Positions 56,301-64,000 of a DNA stretch of 64,000 nt are shown here, one piece after another. The stretch's first letter is position 1; the number at the start of each line of letters is the position of its first letter. Location: contig CM055612.1 in the NCBI GenBank assembly GCA_029379385.1, forward strand, positions 3,224,001 to 3,288,000, in the 5' to 3' direction. The DNA is from Quillaja saponaria (Eukaryota; Streptophyta; Magnoliopsida; Fabales; Quillajaceae). The notes under the pieces are model-generated. The model saw nothing but the letters and a program-made list of their open reading frames with translations. It was not told the origin of the DNA and ran no database searches. The position numbers and the translations under genes were made by a program.

Positions 56301-57516
56301 CTTGTATAAAGTTTTTATCTTCTGATGGTTAAATTATTGAAACTAGAATTGTCATTGGGATCTCTTCTTATGTCTAGGATGCTAAGGAATACATGAAGAC
56401 AAGGAGGTTAATGGACATTGTTGGCATAAGTCATGGAAATCAGGTTTAAAGACTTGTTCCAGTATCATATCTCTCGCATGGTTCCAGTATCCAAGCCACC
56501 CTGACAGGAGTTGACACTTGACTGTTAGGCAAATCTACCGAATAAACACTATGTACTGGGATGACAATAATGGAACCCCTAGTGTGTCAAATCAGACAAG
56601 TTGTTTTTGGAATTCATTGTTTCATAAATTCGTTTATATGAGCTTCTCTAGTTTTCGTAGTTGCTGAAATGAGGGAAATTTTGAACGAAGACAACCAGAA
56701 TCTGACTACCAAATCATTCTTGTTGGATGATGATATGAGTAATTGGATTCCCCTATCTAATTTGTTTGAGATGGTTTTATATTCAACAGATGGTCGCAAG
56801 AGTAAATCAGTAAGGTTCCATTTGGTACCTCAGTTTTCTTCAGATATGATAGAATTGGATAATCCAGTGCATGAGAATGTTCCTTCTATGTATGACCGGA
56901 TATGACTGTAAGGAATTGATAGGTTCCTTCAAATTCATAGTTTTGTTGCCCATTCATTCCCTATAGCTATTAGTTGAATCCCACCTTTTCTGGGGTGTGT
57001 TTTATCTGGTTGTGGGTTTAAAAATTTAATTGGATGGGTTTTATAAAATTACAGAAGCAACCTTAGTAATCCAGTGTGCCACACTTTTCCTCCTTCCTTG
57101 GTGATCATGCACTTCTGTCTGGTCGGTTTCATTTTCACTAGAGCTTCTATTATTTTATGAAAAGTGGCATCAATATGATTGGAGTACTCTTATTTTAATT
57201 AGCTTTCACCACAAACTGAAATAAAGCCAAAAGTGAATGCTTATTTTTGCCTGGTAAACTCTTCTGTTAGTTCTGCATCTTTGTATGGTTAGAATTCCAA
57301 CAAAATTGAAAACCCAGTTTTGCAGCATGGATAAGTAGAATTGTACCATTTACACACATGGATGTGGAACTCTAATCCCTCTTCAAGAATTTCTGATGTT
57401 AAATATTAATCTGAGCCAATACATTTTTAATTAACCTCCCATCTTTTTGCAGCATTCCATTCTCTACTGAAGATATAGACATGACGATTTCAGCCATAGA
57501 TCCTTCTGATATTTAA
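53312..57516 (+). pseudogene. Myosin XI pseudogene, internally deleted
   Basis: Fragments in gene order: 53312-53436 (MNLRKGSKVWVED, then a TGA at 53351-53353 and a frameshift before LLTATGKKVK); 54597-54742 ([18 protein letters not shown]); 54861-55019 (MMNEGRSQSILVSGES); 55274-55330 (NPLLEAFGNE); 56025-56134 (RFG..FVEIQFD, frameshifted, with a short insertion); 56378-56443 (MDIVGIS). Then, with no intervening gene body, come tail-end fragments 56527-56601 (YRINTMYWDD), 56661-56738 (MREILNEDNQNLTTKSFLLD) and 57453-57516 (IPFSTEDID, then stop). The P-loop reads GESRARKT where active myosins have GESGAGKT. The remaining motor, the IQ motifs, the coiled coil and most of the globular tail are absent. 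Plant myosin XI moves organelles on actin; this copy cannot. Introns survive, so it is not a processed retrocopy. Fragment ends are approximate. Confidence 0.88.
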
Positions 57517-58357
57517 CTGCCAGCATTATTATCTGAATATCCTTGTGCACAGGAATAAAAGATCCGCCTCGTCTCTCTTCAGGATTGATTGCATATCTCG
57601 CTTTATGTATGACTGGCAGATTTTTCACATTGGAAATGAAGTCTCCATTATGCAAACAGAGATCCAGTAATAATTAGATACTGGTAGTCAGACTTTCAGC
57701 ATTACAGTCAAAAAATATGCAGGGTGGTAATTCATGGTTTTGCTCAGTATTTCATCTGTAAATCACCTTGTTCAGCCAGCACATTATAAACGCTGCTTCT
57801 GAGGATAGGTGGCAGCATGCTTAGAAGGCTGCTTCTGTTTTTAGGAAGCTATTCCTGTCAAGCCTGTGCACATCCACCATTCAAGCTCATTGTGTTGCAT
57901 TCTTTGTAATTATGCAGCTGTTATTAGTCGCTACTAGTATATTTGATCAGCAACACTAAGGTGATTCTGTAATGTGTATAATTTCTGCTTGGAATACTAA
58001 TTCTTTTATCATGCTTGTTTGTTGTAATCATAATTCAACCATAGGGGCCTGTCTTGGATGTCGTTTGAAATTTTTGCTGCAATTTAACAGTCCAAGCTTT
58101 GATAACTAGATATACATGAACTTTACAAAGCATATATGTTCTACTCTTGAAAGGAGAGACAATTGGATCGACAAGAAACAGCTTGTTATGTTACATGATT
58201 TTCTTTGAAATGGTTAATCATATAAACAGAAATATTGCAAAAAAAGCCCTGGTATTGTTTCTCTGTAATCTTGCCCAGAGAAACAACTAGCAGAAGGATA
58301 AAGCTATTACAGGCATTTCTAAACTAACTTGTTAGTTTACTTACTATGACTAGCTTC
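57517..58357. other. Spacer between the myosin relic and the OXS3-like gene
   Basis: About 840 bp of moderately AT-rich DNA. It probably holds the 3' UTR of the minus-strand OXS3-like gene at its right end. No coding sequence or RNA gene was recognised. Confidence 0.5.
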
Positions 58358-59478
58358 TCAAGAAAGTTTTGTCGTTGCAGCGTTTGCACACTGCTGTAGA
58401 TCAGCCAAAGAGAATGATCGCCAGGCACAGAAACGATCTTGGGAAAGAGGAGATGAGGCTCCATTTCCTTTGTTATGAGATGGTCTAATTTGTGGATGCA
58501 GTGGTGGAAGAAGTGGAGGCGACCTTGGACTTGAGCTTGAATTTGAATCCTCACTTAAACTACTGTTGCTTTCAGAATTGTTCATGGCTACAGCAAGAGC
58601 TAGAGTGCTTCGACTCGAGCTGATGGGCCTCTTGGAAATACCACCACCAATACTTTTTAAAGGGAAACTCCGATTCTTGTCCAAAACCTGATTGAAGGCC
58701 ATTAAGTTCCTCCGTTTTCTGGAATAGGCATTCTCTGGTTTGGCAATGTCTTTCACAGAAGAAGCTGAAGATGAAGCATCAGCCAGGCTTGTAAAAGACT
58801 TTGATTTGCCATTATAGAATTCTGAGATTCCTCTTCTGTAAAAGTTATTCACATAATTAGATTTAAAATAGGAGAAATGAAGAGGGAGTATAAACTGGGA
58901 ATCCATTATTATTCTATTAACACTTTGTTTTGGTGCAAATTGGATTAATACTGTACTGAATCTCTCCTAGCTTAACTTTCCCAAGAAAATTACAATTTTC
59001 TTTTTTCTCGAGAAAATAATCTAAAGGTAGCAATCAGTCATTCTGCCCTTTGCATGTCATTGGGAAATTCTTTTCCAAATTCCTAAACCCCATAAATAAA
59101 TCATTGAAAAAAACTTCGAACAATAAGAAAACCAACAAAAATAAATAAATAAATAATATTATTTTTTGTGAATTTAGGGTCATACCTGATTGGCAATACC
59201 TCTTCAAGCGCGTCCATCATATCTAATGGTCCATTATACGCACTCTCAGCCTCATTTTCTCCAGAATCCTCATCTCCCAATGATCTCTCCGACGACAGAT
59301 CGCTGTTCCTCCCGATCGACGACGTCGAAGATGACGACGTACGGCATTCATTTACCTCCTTCGTCGGCACCACCTCTTCACCACCGCTTTTAGAATTCAC
59401 TTTCCGATCTTCGGAAGAATCTAAGAACATTGATGCGCATTTCACAACGTGCGTGAATCCAGAAGGTTCGATCCTCAT
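58358..59478 (-). CDS. OXIDATIVE STRESS 3-like protein
   Basis: Exons on the minus strand, 59478-59186 and 58835-58358, join to 256 residues. The family core spans the junction: LPIRRGISEFYNGKSKSF, then TSLADA and KPENAYSRKRRN. The C-terminal signature WRSFSLADLQ is present. The rest is Ser-rich and low in complexity. OXS3 proteins are small nuclear-speckle proteins that raise tolerance of cadmium and oxidative stress, and they are thought to act on chromatin or transcription. They have no known enzymatic motif. I chose Met at 59478 (MRIEPSGFTHVV); the open frame continues upstream only through a TTG codon. The Arabidopsis relative is probably At5g21940, next to PAA2. Confidence 0.85.
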
Positions 59479-62052
59479 CTTACTATCCAGACGTAAAACC
59501 GTTACCGATCTTTCCAAGATGAACTTTCTCAACCACCAAGAACGTTATAGAAAACTTAAACAACGTGAAAGACCGCCATGGATGACCAAAAATACCCGAA
59601 CTTCAGACAGAGGAGAAGAGGAGAGAAAATAAAAAGGCCGAGCAGTTGGATAGAGATTTCGATACAGAACAGACATAGTGGTTTTTATTTATTCGTTTCT
59701 ATATTTTTTTAATTTAATCTAAATTCATTAATTAAAGCCTTATCCTCATCCACTAGGCAATAAAAAAAATATTTGGATTATTTTTCCTTAATTATAAATG
59801 AGTAGTTATCAGCTGGTTCACGTTTTAATTGCACTTGTGTTGTTACAAATTTACAAGCGTTCGTTTTCCGTTGATTGGATGGGCTTTCTTTAGAGATTAG
59901 ACAATTTTATACTTTTCTTCATTCAGTATTGAATTATTTTATTTTATTTTTTTCAATCAAGGAGCGGGAAAAGAAAATAAATTTTTAAATAAGTCTTTTA
60001 GAACCGTTGATTTTTGAATTTCTTGACTAGATAAGAATAATAAGTCATTCAAGATAATGACTTCTTTTTTAATTACATAATTATAAATTTATTTTACATT
60101 AAATCTTTAATCATTTTCATGAATTTTTATTGAATAAATTTATTTACATTTACTTTTTATACTATAAAATATTTTAAAAAATTCATATAATCTGAATATA
60201 CTTAAAATGTTGTTATATCATTATTTTTTTTTTTTTTAATTTAAACGAAAAACAAAATAAATAAATAAGAAGGACTCAAATTGAAGAATTAATTCTTTAA
60301 TGAAAATTAAAAATGTAGAGAGAGCACTAGTAGAAGTTGGTACTCGTAGCATCTGATCATAGAGTTACAAGAAGAATATTCGGAAAGTCCTTGGACAGCT
60401 AGGATGAATAAGGAGAAGGGTGTAAGAGAAGACACGTGGACATGTTTTGGACAATATGACGGTGTTAGATGGTGACACGTTGAAAAAGGCGTGCTATGCA
60501 ATGACGTGGAAATGACGGGAGTCTATTTGTGAAGCTTATCCACAATATAAAGGAAGGAATGCGAGAATGTGGGACCCACCCAACAGATCAACTCCCATTT
60601 CGATTGTCTCTTACATTAATGCAGGCTTGCTTCTTGCTCTCCGACTACTCTTTTGATTATGATGTCCGAGCCAGAAAAAAGAAGACAAAATAAAAATAAA
60701 AATAAAAGGTGACAGCTTGCTTGTATTGAGTATATGCTTATCTGCTTACATTAAAATTAGAATCTGTCTGATAATGACAAAAACAAGATTTGCTAAAAAA
60801 CACCATGATAATGAAAGATGTTGCTGATAATAGCATAATCTTATCTTGATAATATAACATGCATGTGGTAACTCGTATATGTGAGTTAGATTTTAATATA
60901 ATTTATGTAAATCTCGATTAATTACTTATTTGATGCGATGGAAGATAAATTATATATTTTATGTAAATTATATATTTGTAAATTAATTTTCAAATGAATA
61001 TGGTATAAAATTGGTTTAATTTGAATTTCTCATTTTTGTCAAATTGAAGCCCAGCTATATTGTAGCTATGCAATTATTTCGAAAATGTTCACTAATATAT
61101 AAATTTACATACACTATTTATATTAAATTGTCTATTAAGTCATAAATATAAGTACTAAAAAAATTAATTACAGTACTGAACTATTTTTTCACTTTTCTTT
61201 TATTTACATATTTCTATTATATATCTCCTTATTCTCTACATAAATATAGGGTTTATATTAAGATTTATTTACATACGATATCCCTTTATGTTATAGAAGT
61301 ATATGCATCATAAATTGCAAACACACTTTGATTCGATTGTAATAGTTGGAAGTAATGATCAATATAATGGGTTTGTTTGGTTAATCTGTTTGTAAAAGTG
61401 TGTAAAAATATTTTTTAAGAAAATTGTTTACAAAGTATTATATAAAACTAAACAAGTATTAGAATGAGTTAACATAAAAATGTTGTGAGATATAAAATAA
61501 TTATTTTATTTTATTTTTCAAAAAAGATATTAATTATTAAAGTTACTAAAAAGACCATTTTGATAAATATTATAGTTATAACTACAACCAATATCTTTTC
61601 TGAAAAATAAAATCAAACAGATAATAGCAGCTTATTCAATATGGACATGCTATTGGCTAAGAATATACTATCATTTATCTTTGGTACCCAACTGAAATTT
61701 GAGTGGATTTAGATGGCGTCAAAGACATATTGACTTTATAAAATAATTTGTCAATAATATTAGTTCGGGTCCTGACTCCGCCACTGCTTTGAGACCTCTA
61801 TTATAGTTTGAATTTGTATTGTCATTTTTATTTATATTTTTTTTTGTCATATAATTTCAACCAAGAGAAGAATTAATCCCAATATTGTTCTAATATTTTT
61901 AAAATAAAATTTATACACGGGCAAGAGATTTCAAGTTCATAACTAAAAAATATTTTATTATAATCAATAAGACAATAAGCCATCTTCATTCTTGAACTGC
62001 ATGCATGCATGGTTGACAGTGAAAAGCCTGATGAAGAAGTGGTTAGTATGAA
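59479..62052. other. Spacer between OXS3-like and GH9 genes
   Basis: About 2.6 kb. The left 200 bases are the OXS3-like 5' region. The rest is AT-rich, with an isolated GC-richer promoter-like island (60433-60552). The phrase 'gactccgccactg' near 61774-61786 recurs, from memory, in plant transposon relics, but no element can be delimited. No gene is supported. Confidence 0.5.
60433..60552 (+). promoter_or_regulatory. Promoter-like island with ACGT boxes and TATA
   Basis: A G-box in 'gacacgtgg' (CACGTG at 60433-60438), 'gacacgt' (60474-60480) and 'gacgtgg' (60503-60509) are followed by 'tataaag' at 60546-60552. Order and spacing suit an ABA- or stress-responsive promoter firing rightward. The only downstream reading frame noted is 17 codons plus stop (60659-60712). 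It could be a distal element for the OXS3-like gene or a non-coding RNA promoter. Confidence 0.35.
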
Positions 62053-63741
62053 TTAGTGAGATGGTGCTGCAAGCTTTGCAAGAACACCAACGGCAAGCGA
62101 ATTGACGTATGTGCATGGCTCAGTGAAGGATGATTCCCAACGTTTATCGTTGAAATTATCATTACGATCCGGTCCTCCCATAATCGCACCGGTTAGCTCA
62201 TTAGGGTTTGGGGTGTTCTTGTTGAGCCAGTATAGGAAGCTGAATGCACAGCTAATCTCTGCGTTTTGTGACAAAACTGGGACAGAAGCACCTCTATGAT
62301 GTGCTTGTACTGGTGGATTATTACCAAACCCAACCATGTAGGATCTTCCTTGTGGGTTTTTCCCCAATAAGTAATCCATCTGAAAATTTAATTTGGATCG
62401 TGTTTAGAAATAACTAGTATAATAATTGTAGGCAAGTGCTTTTCGTGTGTGTGTGTATATATAGAGAGATTATCTCCATGCATGTAGGATGACCATAATA
62501 ATATTAAAAAATTTCAATCGTGTCGACACTAGCTAGCTAGTTGATCAATACATAATAAATTGTGTATGTCTTATACCTGTTGCTTAGCAAAGGCCAAGAG
62601 GTGAGTTGAGTCGAATTGTTGGTTGCCACAAGAGACTTTCTGATTATGTTTGGCAAGCAAATCACTATAGACAGTGAATAACAAAGTTGTGCCTGTAACA
62701 TATTGAGAATTGGCCCCGTCTCTCAAATGAATCATGCCACCTGAAAAAGTGTACATTATATACACATTTAGGAGCTAACTACTTGATAGTTCACTTCGTA
62801 AAGTTGCAAGGTTTAAGTTCATGAAAATTTTATTAGATCAAGAAACGATTATCGCAGATGAATGAGAGTGTGAGTAAGTTACCAGGAGTAACATAAATTT
62901 GGTGATAAGGGCTCTCAGGAAGCACCGAGCATATATAACTATCAGCCTGGGTTTTGTAGTTTTGCAGGCTTTTTTCTCCTTCAAAAAATAACTGAACAAC
63001 CAGCATAAAAGCAATATTTGTTAATAATTAGGGAAAGAAAATAATTTAAATATTAGGGAAAATTGCTTTTCTAGTATTTAATTTGATTGAGCAAATTAAA
63101 ACCTTAGAGAGGAGGATTTGAGCTCCAGCAAATTTAAGGTCCCAGCTAAACTCAGTTACAGTAGCACTGATGGATTCTTCTTGTATGTATTTTAAATACA
63201 TTGGCTTCTTGGTAGCCATGTATAGCCACGATCCTGCCCACAACAATTCATCCTGCAATATTTTCCAATTTAATTTATTGATCAACTTAATTAATTTCTT
63301 GTCTATTTTTAAAAAAAATAGGAATGAGAAAATTTAAGGAAAATATTACATTAAAGCCAGAGAATGAGCAATAGAAGGGACATTCTCCGTCATAAGTTCC
63401 TCTACGTGATTTAGCAAGATCGAAAAGCTACAAAGGAAAAAAAATAAAATTATTAGGGTTTATATATATAATGTACTTAAAATTATAATCAAAGATTAAT
63501 ACATACATGAAAATAAAATAAAATAAATTCTAAAAAGTACCAATTTTGCTTTGTTGCGGAGACGGCGAGCATATGGACGATCAATTTGTGAAAAGACAAT
63601 TGAAGAAGACGCCATTGCAGCTGAAGTTTCAGCTGCGATTTCTGATCCCGGTGTGTTCTCATCTATCTTCAAAACTGTTCTTGGTGTCTTCATGTTTTCT
63701 GGTCGGATCCAACATTTATGATCTTCATTCGGGTCTCCAAC
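62053..63741 (-). CDS. Endoglucanase, glycoside hydrolase family 9 (3' part)
   Basis: Hydrolyses beta-1,4-glucan in the cell wall. Minus-strand exons visible: 63741-63541, 63427-63350, 63252-63103, 62991-62883, 62740-62577, 62379-62053. They join in frame to the C-terminal 342 residues. Earlier exons, including the signal peptide and the DAGD catalytic region, must lie past base 64000; 63742-64000 is intron. Visible signatures are CWIRPENMKTPRT, PGSEIAAETSAAMA, DELLWAGSWLY, MDYLLGKNPQGRSYMVGFG, AHHRGASVP, and GGPDRNDNFND followed by TEPCTYVNS with the acid-base Glu. There is no cytosolic tail or CBM49 after the domain, so a class B secreted enzyme is likely. No break was seen. Confidence 0.93.
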
Positions 63742-63943
63742 CTTAAAATTTTTATAATTAAGAAAAAAGAAATTTATTAAAAATTACAATTAACTAAAAA
63801 CGATTTGCTATTAATAAATTAACACAAAATCTTCCAGAAACAACCTTATTTACACAATTTCTTACTTGATTCATTCAATATGATCATAAATTTATATAAA
63901 AATAACAGGGTAGTTTATTGCGTGAATCCAATCATACGCTATA

Positions 63944-63966
63944 AATATATATATATATATATATAT
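63944..63966. repeat. (AT)n microsatellite in a GH9 intron
   Basis: About 11 AT units in the partial intron at the right edge of the window. A simple repeat with no apparent function. Confidence 0.85.
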
Positions 63967-64000
63967 GTAATTATCATTTTTAGTTTCATAAAAACACCGA

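Noticed and set aside
56669..56905. 78-codon open frame as a separate gene
   Set aside because: Its first part is the myosin tail exon (ending near 56738); the rest is read-through into what was an intron.

Overview
The window is nuclear DNA of a flowering plant, almost certainly a eudicot. Most genes are split into many exons with canonical GT-AG introns. Spacers are AT-rich with (AT)n, poly-A and poly-T tracts. Every recognisable protein is a close relative of a known Arabidopsis protein. I cannot name the species. The conserved proteins fit a rosid best, but that is inference. I see no bacterial, organellar, viral or CRISPR sequence. Exon boundaries were set by hand from reading frame, GT-AG sites and family similarity; all joins keep frame. 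Arabidopsis names, lengths and locus numbers are from memory.

Layout. 1-8085: gene-free AT-rich DNA with a direct repeat at 1-421 and 4893-5390, plus a partial third copy at 5415-5655. 8086-11006 (+): cytosolic cytokinin dehydrogenase of the CKX7 type, 4 exons. 14178-22046 (+): the large F-box/LRR protein FBL15, 17 exons, followed by an in-frame second copy of its last exon at 22083-22163. 23775-26585 (+): small GPI-anchored cell-surface protein, 2 exons. 27603-28905 (-): YlmG/YGGT plastid membrane protein, 3 exons. 29795-38174 (+): thylakoid copper-transporting P1B-ATPase PAA2/HMA8, 17 exons, divergent from the YlmG gene across an 889-bp spacer. 42494-50966 (+): receptor kinase ERECTA, 27 exons. 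53312-57516 (+): decayed, internally deleted myosin XI pseudogene. 58358-59478 (-): OXS3-like protein, 2 exons. 62053-63741 (-): 3' part of a GH9 endoglucanase whose 5' exons lie beyond the right edge.

The genes do not form an operon-like pathway. Several concern growth control (cytokinin breakdown, FBL15, ERECTA, a wall glucanase). Two neighbours are plastid membrane proteins, and the YlmG-PAA2 pair matches the Arabidopsis pair At5g21920-At5g21930. CKX7 (At5g21482) and an OXS3-like gene (At5g21940) are on the same Arabidopsis arm, which suggests a conserved ancestral block.

I found no clearly new biological system. The most notable points are the duplicated terminal exon of FBL15 with its own splice acceptor, the myosin relic with an altered P-loop, the shared YlmG/PAA2 promoter region, an inverted-repeat W-box cluster, and a promoter-like stretch at 60433-60552 with no recognisable gene behind it.
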